Shown here piece by piece: positions 40,071 through 48,401 of a stretch of DNA of 64,000 bases. Location: positions 612,722 to 676,721 of the forward strand of contig JAHFJN010000001.1 in NCBI GenBank assembly GCA_023245865.1, in the 5' to 3' direction. Each line of letters opens with the position of its first letter. Position 1 is the stretch's first letter. Position numbers and translations under genes: made by a program. The notes below the pieces were generated by a model. That model was not told the origin of the DNA. It made no database searches and was given only the letters and a program-made list of their open reading frames with translations. This DNA comes from Candidatus Peribacteria bacterium (GTDB lineage: Bacteria > Patescibacteriota > Gracilibacteria > Peribacterales > Peribacteraceae).

Positions 40071-42308
40071 TTACAGAATTTGGCGTAGAATATTTATCTG
40101 TTCATCATTCAAAATTTCCTTCAACCGTTCATCCGGCATTCTTTTGATGATGTCGACGCTGCCGAATTTTTTAAGGAGAAGCGTGCGGGTGTCAGGGCCG
40201 ATGCCGGGGATCCGATCGAGCTGTGACTCCACCGCGCGCGAAGCTGCTCTGCCTTTGCGGTGGCGATTCGCAAAGCGGTGCGCTTCATCGCGCAGCCTCA
40301 TCAGCAAGAACTTCGCGGCACTGTCCTGCGGGAAAAGTATCGGATCACTGTGACCAGGGACGAACACTTCCTCTTCACGCTTGGCGAGGCCGATCACGGG
40401 GATCGAGAGTTTGAATTCCGTCAGCACCGCTCCCACCGCGCTCAGTTGTCCTTTGCCGCCGTCGATCACGAGGAGATCCGGGATCGCCGCGAGGGAAGAA
40501 TCTGGCTTATGTTGAGAGGTGTCGTAGAGCATCAGGTGAGGGGCCTTCACAAGGTGTCGAAACCCGATCGACGCATACTGCTGCTCAAGTTCGGGCTCCA
40601 CCCGCGCGTACACTTTCCCTTTCTTCACCGTGCGAAGGATGCTGCGCGCGAGAAAATAGCCGAGGGCGGTTTGTTCGTAGGCAGGGTCGATCGTGAGAGC
40701 AGCGAGTTCCAACTTCCCGTCGCTACGATCGAGCCGCACCGATCCTATTTCTTCGCCTTCATGACGAGCAACGAGTAACGAGCCACGATCATCTTTTTTG
40801 ATGCGATCGAGCGTAATGCCGGCATCTTTCCATCGTTTTTCTTCCGCCTTGAGGCCCCCGGCAATGTGCCGGAGCCTGCGTGCCAGAACCTCTTTCAGCG
40901 CACGATAGTCGTCCACCGCCCCGCGCTGCATCGAGTGAATCGTGAAGCTGCGATACTCTGCATTTCTGGGTTTCCCACTGATCAAGACGACCATGCTCCC
41001 GACCGTCTCGGTGCCTCCGGTGTGGGAAATATCGTATCCTTCGACTCTCTGTGGAGGAGCGGGAAGATCGAGCGTGCCTGCAAGCTCCGCGAGCGCATTC
41101 TCGACATTCCGTGATTCGGCCTCCCAACTGGCTTCCGCTTGGAGTGCCTTCTGCTCGGCATTTTTCTCCGCAAGTTCGAGTAACTTCGATTTATTCCCAC
41201 GCTCGGGAACACTGATCGATACCTTCCGTTCACGTTTCATAGTGAGATAGGCCACCATTGCCTCACGCCCGGGAAAATCCTCCGCGACGATCACGAGAGA
41301 TGGCACATCGAGGATCCCATCGTAGTACTGCGGCAAAAATTGCTCGAGGACGGACGCAATTCCCTCCGCTTGTCCCGCAAGCGCAAACGCATGTTCTTTC
41401 AGTACCTTCCCCCCACGCTTACGAAAGACAACCACCTGCACTTTATTGCTAAGGCACGCCACTCCGATGATGTCCGCATCGTCACCGGAAGTGTCACTCA
41501 CGATTTGTTTTTCATCCATTCCTTCGAGAAGTTTTAAGGCATCGCGCAGTGCGGAGGCCTTCTCAAATTTTCGTTCCTCGGCAGACTTTCGCATGAGGTT
41601 GTTTGCCGCATCGATGATGTAGTGATGGTCCCCTTTGAAAAATGTGATGACCCTATCGATACGAGATCGATATTCCTCTCTTGTGATCGCCCCCGCACAG
41701 AGTCCGTTGCACTTGCCGATCTGAAACTCGAGACATGCATGATCGTTGCTCGTTGCTTGTTTCTTGTTGCTTGTTTCTTGTTTGTTTCTTGGATCTTGCA
41801 TCTTATTTTTTCTATCAATGGACTGGCTGCACGCTCTGAAATGCACCACCTCCTCAAGCAGTTCCAAAATCATGCGCGTTTCGTATGCACTCAAGTACGG
41901 GCCAAAATATTTGGCCGCACGATCGCTGACCTTCCGCACCACCTCCACCCGCGGATACTCCTCCTGCACCGACACCTCCACGTACACGTAATTTTTATCA
42001 TCCTTCATCATCACGTTATATTTCGGCCGCAGTTCTTTGATCATATTGGTTTCGAGGAGCAGCGCTTCGAGCTCGGTATTGGTCACCGTCAGATCAAAAT
42101 CTGCGATCTGCTCACGCATTTTCAGCTTCCATGGACCGATGGATTTATCCACCTTCGCACTCACATACGACCGCAAACGGCTGCGCAAATCCTTCGCTTT
42201 TCCCACGTAGATCACCGTCCCCGCCTCATTCATCCATTGGTAGACTCCCGGCCCTGTAGGAGCGTGAGCGATTCTTCGACGGAGGGTGGGAAGGGCAGAC
42301 ACACTCAA
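40071..42308 (-). CDS. uvrC: UvrC excinuclease subunit with in-frame GNAT-like insertion
   Basis: 745 residues; bacterial UvrC is usually about 600. GIY-YIG nuclease: GVYQWMNEAGTVIYVGKAKDLRSRLRSYV (about 21-49). Cys-rich CLEFQIGKCNGLCAG; UvrB-binding region ANNLMRKSAEERKFEKASALRD. RNase H-like nuclease: GYDISHTGGTETVGSMVV (Asp about 425), VIDGGKGQLSAV (Asp about 615), MRLRDEAHRFA. C-terminal HhH: IPGIGPDTRTLLLKKFGS. About 110 residues (493-607) between the two halves of the RNase H core read as an acetyltransferase (GNAT) unit: GSVRLDRSDGKLELAALTIDPAYEQTALGYFLARSIL...YASIGFRHL. A second insertion (about 166-188) is Gln/Lys/Asn-rich and made of DNA repeats. Confidence 0.93.
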   Translation of the reverse strand: MSVSALPTLRRRIAHAPTGPGVYQWMNEAGTVIYVGKAKDLRSRLRSYVSAKVDKSIGPWKLKMREQIADFDLTVTNTELEALLLETNMIKELRPKYNVMMKDDKNYVYVEVSVQEEYPRVEVVRKVSDRAAKYFGPYLSAYETRMILELLEEVVHFRACSQSIDRKNKMQDPRNKQETSNKKQATSNDHACLEFQIGKCNGLCAGAITREEYRSRIDRVITFFKGDHHYIIDAANNLMRKSAEERKFEKASALRDALKLLEGMDEKQIVSDTSGDDADIIGVACLSNKVQVVVFRKRGGKVLKEHAFALAGQAEGIASVLEQFLPQYYDGILDVPSLVIVAEDFPGREAMVAYLTMKRERKVSISVPERGNKSKLLELAEKNAEQKALQAEASWEAESRNVENALAELAGTLDLPAPPQRVEGYDISHTGGTETVGSMVVLISGKPRNAEYRSFTIHSMQRGAVDDYRALKEVLARRLRHIAGGLKAEEKRWKDAGITLDRIKKDDRGSLLVARHEGEEIGSVRLDRSDGKLELAALTIDPAYEQTALGYFLARSILRTVKKGKVYARVEPELEQQYASIGFRHLVKAPHLMLYDTSQHKPDSSLAAIPDLLVIDGGKGQLSAVGAVLTEFKLSIPVIGLAKREEEVFVPGHSDPILFPQDSAAKFLLMRLRDEAHRFANRHRKGRAASRAVESQLDRIPGIGPDTRTLLLKKFGSVDIIKRMPDERLKEILNDEQINILRQIL
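40488..40832 (-). other. GNAT-like domain inserted into UvrC
   Basis: Encodes residues about 493-607. Beta strands around GSLLVARHEGEEIGSVRL, LELAALTIDPAYEQTALGYFLARSILR (acetyl-CoA loop position) and VYARVEPELEQQYASIGFRHL (GNAT ending). The classic QxxGxG/A acetyl-CoA loop appears as EQTALG. UvrC homologues pass directly from RRL...EE to PDLIxIDGGKGQL here. Confidence 0.6.
41745..41813 (-). repeat. In-frame simple repeat inserted in uvrC
   Basis: Reads as repeated CAAGAAACAAG/AGCAACAAG units on the minus strand and encodes NKMQDPRNKQETSNKKQATSND. Conserved UvrC sequence flanks it. The plus-strand GAGCAACGAGTAACGAGCC near 40760, inside the GNAT region, is similar in inverted orientation. Confidence 0.65.
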
Positions 42309-42317
42309 AGTATAAGG

Positions 42318-42323
42318 TATAAA
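42318..42323 (+). promoter_or_regulatory. -10 box (TATAAA) eight bases before the ATG at 42332
   Basis: TATAAA with predicted start at about 42330, giving a near-leaderless transcript. TATAAG at 42311 is an alternative -10. Confidence 0.45.
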
Positions 42324-42331
42324 GTACGGAC

Positions 42332-43126
42332 ATGCCTCTGGTATCTACTCTCGTTCTCAATTACCGCACCCCTCTCCAAGCCGTACGGTGCGTGCAGGCA
42401 TTGCGTGCGCAATCGATCGCGGACAGGATGGAAATCCTCGTCATCGACAATCATTCCAATGATGATTCGATCGCAATCCTGCGTGCACGTTTGAAAAACA
42501 TACCGAATCTGCGCATTCTGGAATCACGAAAGAACGAAGGCTACGGTCAAGGGAATGAACTCGGCATGCGGCAGGCACGCGGACGGTACATTCTCATTGT
42601 CAATCCCGATAATGAACTGATGCCCGACGCCCTGGAGAAGATGACGAAAGAAATGGACGAACACCCGGACATCGGCATTCTCGCACCGAAGTTGATCCAC
42701 GAAGACGGCTCCGTTCGCAGCTCCGCGCGGGCGTTGCCCACCTTCTTCGATGCCATCATCAAACGCACGATGTTCTCGCGAGTCTTTCCCGCACGCATGG
42801 ATCGTTATCTGGAGCGGCAAATGAATCCAAATCAGGATCGAGACGTGGACTGGGTCGTCGGAGCCTGCATCTTGATTCGCCGTACGGCGCTCGAAACAAT
42901 CGGCGGCTTTGATCCGCGCTTCTTCCTGTTTTTCGAAGACATGGATCTGTGCCGTCGATGTAAAAACGCAGGATACCGCGTTCGCTATTTCCCCAAAGCC
43001 GTTGCCAGCGACCAAAAAAGGAGACTCAGTGAAGGGGGCGCGTTCTCCGTCCTCTTTCATAAAACAGGCCGCATTCACATCGCAAGTGCCGTGAAGTACT
43101 TTTGGAAGTGGAGAAATGCGGTTTGA
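42332..43126 (+). CDS. Family 2 glycosyltransferase (rhamnosyltransferase-like)
   Basis: 264 residues. LVSTLVLNYRTPLQAVRCVQAL, ILVIDNHSNDDSIAIL, NEGYGQGNELGMRQARGRYILIVNPDNE (metal-binding NPD), VVGACILIRRTALETIGGFDPRFFLFFEDMDLCRRCKNAGYRVRYFP are the hallmark sequences of GT2 rhamnosyltransferase-type enzymes. No membrane segment. It likely adds a sugar to a surface polysaccharide. The gene overlaps the next gene's track start, but L25 probably starts beyond its stop. Confidence 0.9.
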   Translation: MPLVSTLVLNYRTPLQAVRCVQALRAQSIADRMEILVIDNHSNDDSIAILRARLKNIPNLRILESRKNEGYGQGNELGMRQARGRYILIVNPDNELMPDALEKMTKEMDEHPDIGILAPKLIHEDGSVRSSARALPTFFDAIIKRTMFSRVFPARMDRYLERQMNPNQDRDVDWVVGACILIRRTALETIGGFDPRFFLFFEDMDLCRRCKNAGYRVRYFPKAVASDQKRRLSEGGAFSVLFHKTGRIHIASAVKYFWKWRNAV

Positions 43127-43160
43127 CGACATTGTCCCCCTTCCCTATGCTGGCAGCCCA

Positions 43161-43862
43161 ATGGATATGGTCGCCCTTCAGGCATCGGCTCGCCCTCAAG
43201 ATTCGCACATCAAACAGATGCGGCGCGTGGGCCAAGTTCCCGCAATCATCTACGGCAATAAAGCCGACAACATTCTCATTCATTGCGAGGAGGTTTCGCT
43301 GAAGAAGGCATATACGAAAGCGGGAGAAAGCACCCTCGTGGAGCTGGATTTGGGTGAAAAGAAATTGCCCGTTCTCTTTCATGCCGTCGATTTTGATCCC
43401 GTGAGTGACCGCATGATCCACGTCGACTTCTACGCCGTCGACATGAAAAAGAAGGTGACCGCCGAGGTGCACATTCGCTTCGAAGGTGAATCACCCGCGG
43501 TAAAAGAACATGGAGCGATCCTGGTGACCGCGCTGCATGAAGTGGAAGTGGAATGTCTCCCTGTCGATCTGCCGCACGACTTGGCGATCGACATCGCGGG
43601 CCTCAAGGAATTTCGCGACACGCTCACCGTTGCAAACATTATCGTTCCAAAAGGCGTGAAGATTCTCACGCCGGCAGAGTCGGTGATCGCCATCGCTCAG
43701 CAACCTCGCGAGGAGGAAAAGGTGGAAGAGGTGGTAGCACCTGTTGCAGATGGAACTGCGGTTCCGGCTGCGGATGGCGCGGCTCCCGCCTCCGCTGAAG
43801 CTACAGCGGGCAAGCCCGCTGCGGATGCAAAGAAAGACGAGGGGAAGAAGGAGAAAAAGTAA
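43161..43862 (+). CDS. rplY: 50S ribosomal protein L25 (CTC form)
   Basis: About 233 residues from the ATG at 43161 (MDMVALQASARPQDSHIKQMRRVGQVPAIIYGN), the standard L25 start (usually LxAexRxxxGKGxxRrLRxxGxiPAviYG). The second domain, VTAEVHIRFEGESPAVKEHGAILVTALHEVEVECLPVDLPHDLAIDI and LKEFRDTLTVANIIVPKGVKIL, makes it the long CTC type. A low-complexity Ala/Pro/Lys tail (ADGTAVPAADGAAPASAEATAGK) is common. It binds 5S rRNA. Confidence 0.95.
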   Translation: MDMVALQASARPQDSHIKQMRRVGQVPAIIYGNKADNILIHCEEVSLKKAYTKAGESTLVELDLGEKKLPVLFHAVDFDPVSDRMIHVDFYAVDMKKKVTAEVHIRFEGESPAVKEHGAILVTALHEVEVECLPVDLPHDLAIDIAGLKEFRDTLTVANIIVPKGVKILTPAESVIAIAQQPREEEKVEEVVAPVADGTAVPAADGAAPASAEATAGKPAADAKKDEGKKEKK

Positions 43863-43872
43863 GGAATACCCT

Positions 43873-43991
43873 CATCCCCAACCCTTCTCCCGCCCCACCG
43901 CATGCCCGCCTGCCGATAGGCAGGCTTACTGGGAGAAGGGAGTACTTTCGTATTCCCTCTCCTGGCAAGGAACGTGGGAGGCAGGAGAGGG
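43873..43991. repeat. Two tandem REP-like hairpins
   Basis: Hairpin 1 has arms CCCTTCTCCC (43882-43891) and GGGAGAAGGG (43931-43940) and encloses GCCTGCC-GATA-GGCAGGC (43908-43925). Hairpin 2 has arms CCCTCTCCTG (43955-43964) and CAGGAGAGGG (43982-43991). They separate converging rplY and the ATP-grasp gene and could stop transcription from either side. Related to the unit at 23274-23306. Confidence 0.65.
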
Positions 43992-44004
43992 TAAGGGTGA
44001 GGTG

Positions 44005-46392
44005 CTACTTTCTCTGTTTCCTCTTTTTCTTCTCGATCCCTTCGCCGTTCTCCCTCAAAAACTCCGGTAGGAGCATCGGGGGTTTGATACCGGGGATCTG
44101 TTCAATCACGTCAAGATCTTCGAGTGCGATTTTGCCGATGTAAAGACGCTTCAAATCACCTCCCTGTGCCAGGAACTCTTGAATCGCGCGCTGTCCGCGG
44201 AAGTACACAATGCCTTTGGTGAAAGCTCCCGCCTCGCTGGTATCGCTCAGTCCCCGTTTGATGTCGATGGCTTTCGTGAGGGCACGCTCGGCGCTATGCC
44301 CCAGTTCCTCCTGCAGATACGCACGCGTGTCCGCGAAGGAATGTTCGAGCGCATACACCGTGCCCAGAATCAATCGTGCCGGGTCGAAGCGTTTCTCATT
44401 ATGGGGAGAGAGGAAACGATTCTGATTCTCGATCGCAAGACCCTCCTGCGTGTCCAGGTAATTCGCACACCCGCGCCGCAGGAGCGTATAGGGTTGCTGG
44501 TCACCGTTCTCCGCCGTGAGCACGTGTGTCTCGATCTCATGCGCAATAAGTGCGGGAATGTACCGAGGCGGAAAAAGCGCGTTGTCGCGCAGGTACACAT
44601 GCTTGCCGCCGACGGCAATCCGCGCGACGAGATTTTCGCGGATACTCACCTGCCAATCATGCAGACCGTAACGCTCGAGCACCTCTGTAAAGAGCGGTGC
44701 CGCACGGTGCGCGGTAAGCATCTCATCTGCGGGTGTCGGAAGTTCGCACGCCATTCGACTCTTCAGCAGCGATGCTGCGGAGGTGATCAGAATCGAGCTC
44801 GGGAGACCAAAGAGTGCGGCAGACGCCTCCGTCAGTCGCCGTGCATCCCCGCGAGCACGGAGCAGCGAGATGCGCAGGAGCAATTCTCTTCTCTTCTTTT
44901 TGAGCAACACCCCGATAGGAGTGTCGTCCGGAAGCAACGAGAGAAGACGCTCCTCCATTTCATCGATATTCTCCGGGAGTGCGCCATAGCGAAAGACAGG
45001 GTTGTACCGGGTATCCGCCTCCGCACGTGCGCGCTCTTCCGATAAATTTTCAGGTTTCAGGTGCTTGAGCACCAACAATTCTTCGTCGAGTTGCGTCATG
45101 AGTTTATCGATGGCACGCAGATCGTCTTTCACTGTAGAAACAGTCGTCGAAGCACGCACAACTTTCGTGGGATCAATGAGAAAACCGGCGAGATCCCTCC
45201 GACCGATCATCATCCGCACGGTCGAAGGCATGTTCTGATCTTCGCGGACAACTGTCTGGATTTTTTTGCCGCCGAGCGTGAATTTGATCCGGTACCCTCC
45301 CTCCACCTGCTGCAATTCCGAAAGCAGATTCGATGCCACCGTCGAACGTTCCTGATCGGGCGCGATGAGCGCGGGGATCTCCACGGTCGTACCTGCGCCG
45401 GAGACACTCACGGTTTCACGCGTCGCGAGGACAGGACGCTCAGGGTCTTCAGGCGCTGCGGGCTGTCGCACTTTCTCACCAAAGAGATCCTGCGCGAGGC
45501 GCACGCCCTTCTCAGGCGTACTGACTGTCACCCCCGCCACACGCTCAAGCCGCGATCGCAGCGGTGCCAAATTTGCGACCTGGACCATCAGGCCCGCACG
45601 TGCGTTGACTTCAAGCAGTACCGGCCCCTGCTCGGCATCGATCGTAAGATCGACTGCAAGGTAACCGATATTCGTGATCGACTGGATGCGCGATGCAATG
45701 AGGAGCAATTCCTCGAAATGTGGAATCTGTACCCCTGCAGGTGATCCACCATGCGGGAGCACATCGATGATGCGGTTGTACTGCGTTGCGTACGTGGTCA
45801 CGCCTTTGCTGAGATCGATCCCGATGCCGATCCCCCCCTGGTGCACGTTCGCTTTGCCGTGACTTCCTGCTGTCGGAATCCGGAGCATCGCCATCACCGG
45901 AACGAGGTTAAAGACGACGATCCGAATGTCCGGAAGTCCCGCTGGACGAAAGGGCGCGAAGCAACTGTCGGGAATGAGAATGCGCTCGAAAAATGCCGCG
46001 TCCCTTCGGCCGTTCACGGAGTACTGCCCGTCGAGAATATCCTCGATGTGCTCGCGGAGTTTCTTTTCTGAGATGGGTTGCTTCCCTTCTTCAAGAAACA
46101 AACCATCCTTGCGTCCTTTAAAAATGAGAATGCCCTCTCCCCCGAAACCATTATTGGGCTTGAGAACGCACTCATCGGGAAGCTGCGAAAAATCGAACGT
46201 GCCTAGTTGCTCGCGGGTTTCAATGCGTGCGTAAATCTTCGCGACCGGAATCCCGCGCGCCGCGAGGAACGCTTTCGTCTTCAATTTGTCATCCGCAAAC
46301 GCCACTGCCTTGCGCGGGTTAAACGGCTTCACGTAGAGCAAATTACGGGCATTGAGGCCGAGAACGCCGTGATGGGAGAAAAAAGAAAACAT
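44005..46392 (-). CDS. Fusion of RimK-like ATP-grasp ligase and QEGLA-type (DUF1704/MATCAP) metalloprotease
   Basis: 795 residues. N-terminal ATP-grasp (about 1-290): VLGLNARNLLYVKPFNPRKAVAFADDKLKTKAFL, CVLKPNNGFGGEGILIF, GSHGKANVHQGGIGIGIDLSKG and GYLAVDLTIDAEQGPVLLEVNARAGLMVQ match alpha-L-glutamate ligase-like proteins. Middle linker (about 300-430). C-terminal protease (about 450-780): PALIAHEIETHVLTAENGDQQPYTLLRRGCANYLDTQEGLAIENQ, where HEIETH (618-623) is the DUF1704 HExxxH motif and QEGLA names the family. The ligase would add amino acids to an acceptor and the protease would remove them. The next gene encodes the UUP1-type membrane partner. The two domains are usually separate genes as far as I know. 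Confidence 0.87.
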   Translation of the reverse strand: MFSFFSHHGVLGLNARNLLYVKPFNPRKAVAFADDKLKTKAFLAARGIPVAKIYARIETREQLGTFDFSQLPDECVLKPNNGFGGEGILIFKGRKDGLFLEEGKQPISEKKLREHIEDILDGQYSVNGRRDAAFFERILIPDSCFAPFRPAGLPDIRIVVFNLVPVMAMLRIPTAGSHGKANVHQGGIGIGIDLSKGVTTYATQYNRIIDVLPHGGSPAGVQIPHFEELLLIASRIQSITNIGYLAVDLTIDAEQGPVLLEVNARAGLMVQVANLAPLRSRLERVAGVTVSTPEKGVRLAQDLFGEKVRQPAAPEDPERPVLATRETVSVSGAGTTVEIPALIAPDQERSTVASNLLSELQQVEGGYRIKFTLGGKKIQTVVREDQNMPSTVRMMIGRRDLAGFLIDPTKVVRASTTVSTVKDDLRAIDKLMTQLDEELLVLKHLKPENLSEERARAEADTRYNPVFRYGALPENIDEMEERLLSLLPDDTPIGVLLKKKRRELLLRISLLRARGDARRLTEASAALFGLPSSILITSAASLLKSRMACELPTPADEMLTAHRAAPLFTEVLERYGLHDWQVSIRENLVARIAVGGKHVYLRDNALFPPRYIPALIAHEIETHVLTAENGDQQPYTLLRRGCANYLDTQEGLAIENQNRFLSPHNEKRFDPARLILGTVYALEHSFADTRAYLQEELGHSAERALTKAIDIKRGLSDTSEAGAFTKGIVYFRGQRAIQEFLAQGGDLKRLYIGKIALEDLDVIEQIPGIKPPMLLPEFLRENGEGIEKKKRKQRK

Positions 46393-47882
46393 TATTCCTC
46401 TTGCAGATGTCGGAACACTTCCTTAAACCTCACATACTCAACGAGCCGCAGCCCCGTCCACCGTCCGAGGATCACATCAATGACAATCGTGAGGAGTATC
46501 AACTCCGGGTATGCGAGCACGATCGACTGAAAGACCGCCCACTGAACGATGAACACGCAGAGAAGCGAGGCCAGAATCGTCTCGATGACACCGATGATCG
46601 CACTGCGCCACCCCTCCTCCGTCTTGAGATTCATAAAACTCTCGGAGAGCGTCGACATAATGAGGAGGATGAAAATCGTCTCTCGGGAGAACGTAATGCC
46701 GAAACTTGCACTGAGTCCCATGAGCAGCAGCAGCGTGAAGCTCACGACCGTCAGAATGATCGCAACTTTGGGAATGTAGAGCAGCCGCCACCGTTTCATG
46801 AGCATGCGCGTCGCGTAGCCCATAAAGAGAATAAGAAGCAGAAAGAGCACGCCCAATTTCCACCCGAGCGCGAGGAAGCTCAGCGCAATGATGGAAGGCG
46901 TGTAGAGGCCGAATGTCGTGATGCCGATCACCTGCTTGAGGATCGCGAGGATCATGGCGATCACGGGCAGCACCAGCAGCAAAATCACCGTCTGACTCGG
47001 CACCCCTTTGGTGAGCATCGCGTTCACGAGTGAGCTGAGCAGGTTCCACGGACGCAGTCCCGCGGTCGATGCATTGATGCTGACGTGCTCGATATCGCGC
47101 CGGTTGATCTCCTGGACAAACTGATCGACGCTCGCGGACGTCAGCAGCGTATCGATCGCCTCTTTGCGCGTGAGCATAATCTGTTCGGGCTTCAGCACCG
47201 AGTACGGGCCGCGCGCCGTGCGGGCTAAGGTATTGAGACTGCGATCGGTGATCAGCACGATCGTTTGACTGTGAATACCAGCAAGGAGGGTGTCACTGCC
47301 CTGCACCGCCCTGAGCAGCGACTGAAGCCCCGCGATGCCCTCTGTCCAAAACACAATCACATTCGCGCCGAGAAGTGCATCGTTCTGTTCACTCAGAAGC
47401 GCTGCGAGCGCTTCCTCGTCGCTGAGAGGCGAAGTGGATGGACTTGGCTGCAGGACGCGGAGAAACACGCCCGCATCGGCCGCAACTTGGCGATGAACCG
47501 TAAGCTTGTCCGCAGGTACGGTCGCATCCGCTACGAGCGTGATTTTACGAACGTACACATTCACCGCATGCGTGACCTCCGACGTCATTTTCCCTCCTCC
47601 CGGTTGAGGCATGGTCACAACTAAACGGAAGATCAGCGTTCCCGGACGCTCGGGTGTGTAGACCGCTTCGACCGTCTCACTGATCGGCTGCGTTTTCCCA
47701 AGAATGTACCAGCGATACTGCACCGTGCTGTCCGTCGCCTTATTGAGACTCCCCTCGAGGACGATCGTGCGGCCGACTGCGATATCTTCGGGCCCGCTGA
47801 TGATGGGGACGAGCGTCTGCGCATGGGCGAGGAGAGGCAACGCAAGAATGCCAAGCGAGAGAAGGAGCCTACGCAGCATCAC
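46392..47882 (-). CDS. UUP1-family membrane protein (inactive transglutaminase fused to 7TM)
   Basis: 496 residues with signal peptide (LLLSLGILALPLLAHAQ), Ig-like lumenal beta domain (about 20-110), an inactive transglutaminase-like domain (about 110-280) and about six to seven helices at the C-terminus (from TVILLLVLPVIAMILAILKQVIGITTFGLYTPSIIALSFLALGWKLGVLFLLLILFMGYATRMLMKRW). GLYTPxIIALSFL and the later LPRETIFILL-like segment are typical of the family that is encoded beside alpha-L-glutamate ligase-like ATP-grasp proteins. It overlaps the ATP-grasp gene by one base (stop/start), confirming an operon. Probably exposes the modification site outside the membrane. Confidence 0.82.
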   Translation of the reverse strand: MMLRRLLLSLGILALPLLAHAQTLVPIISGPEDIAVGRTIVLEGSLNKATDSTVQYRWYILGKTQPISETVEAVYTPERPGTLIFRLVVTMPQPGGGKMTSEVTHAVNVYVRKITLVADATVPADKLTVHRQVAADAGVFLRVLQPSPSTSPLSDEEALAALLSEQNDALLGANVIVFWTEGIAGLQSLLRAVQGSDTLLAGIHSQTIVLITDRSLNTLARTARGPYSVLKPEQIMLTRKEAIDTLLTSASVDQFVQEINRRDIEHVSINASTAGLRPWNLLSSLVNAMLTKGVPSQTVILLLVLPVIAMILAILKQVIGITTFGLYTPSIIALSFLALGWKLGVLFLLLILFMGYATRMLMKRWRLLYIPKVAIILTVVSFTLLLLMGLSASFGITFSRETIFILLIMSTLSESFMNLKTEEGWRSAIIGVIETILASLLCVFIVQWAVFQSIVLAYPELILLTIVIDVILGRWTGLRLVEYVRFKEVFRHLQEE

Positions 47883-48235
47883 GTAGCGAGAAGGGCCTTC
47901 TCCTTCTGTCCACGCACGCGCTTGCGGACCGTGCGCAATTCCTTGTACTTGATGAGTTGCGGCTCCAACTTTTCGACCGCGCGATCGAACGCCTCCATGA
48001 TCTGCGCTTTGCGCGACTCCGCGCGCAGGATCTTCCCCGGGAGTTCCACCGTGAGCATCACCTTCACTTCGTCAGCTTGTTTTTTGGTCGGGCGCTTCTC
48101 GGCCTCCACGCGGATCACCGAAGATTCGTCTTTCAGCTTGCCACAATACGTCGCCATTTTGCCGATCTTCCGCGCAAATACCTGCAAATCGTGGTCACTG
48201 TACCTAATCCCTTTCTCGAAGTGTTCAATGTGCAT
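47879..48235 (-). CDS. hpf: Ribosome hibernation promoting factor (HPF/RaiA family)
   Basis: About 118 residues from MHIEHFEKGIRYSDHDLQVFARKIGKMATYC. RVEAEKRPTKKQADEVKVMLTVELPGKILRAESRKAQIMEAFDRAVEKLEPQLIKYK is the HPF beta-alpha core that sits in the decoding site of resting ribosomes. The short form (no C-terminal dimerisation domain) is present. The track begins 3 codons earlier at TTG. It overlaps the UUP1-like gene by four bases (stop and start). Confidence 0.88.
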   Translation of the reverse strand: MHIEHFEKGIRYSDHDLQVFARKIGKMATYCGKLKDESSVIRVEAEKRPTKKQADEVKVMLTVELPGKILRAESRKAQIMEAFDRAVEKLEPQLIKYKELRTVRKRVRGQKEKALLAT

Positions 48236-48341
48236 AGTGCTCAAGGGGGAACGAGTGAGCGAAGTATAGCACGTCTTCCCTCCTTTTAATGTGTCATGCC
48301 GAGTGTTTTCGCGTAGCGAAAAAGTATCGAGGCAGGCCTCC

Positions 48342-48370
48342 TTGCACTTAAACCATTTTCATGGTACAAT
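48342..48370 (+). promoter_or_regulatory. Promoter TTGCAC-17-TACAAT (copy 1)
   Basis: TTGCAC (48342-48347), 17-base spacer, TACAAT (48365-48370). The -10 and the following 30 bases including the start codon are repeated exactly at 49602-49642. Confidence 0.75.
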
Positions 48371-48401
48371 ATCCATGAAATCCCAAACACATATCTATGG
48401 C
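48361..48401 (+). repeat. 41-bp direct repeat, copy 1 (promoter-leader-start codon)
   Basis: ATGGTACAATATCCATGAAA... through ATCTATGGC; identical to 49602-49642. It carries the -10 box, the 26-base remainder of the leader and the first four bases of the coding sequence. Only this part is conserved; the coding sequences then diverge. Confidence 0.9.

Noticed and set aside
41622-42494. 290-residue plus-strand ORF opposite uvrC
   Set aside because: Runs antisense to the GIY-YIG region and then out of frame into the glycosyltransferase; no domain evidence.
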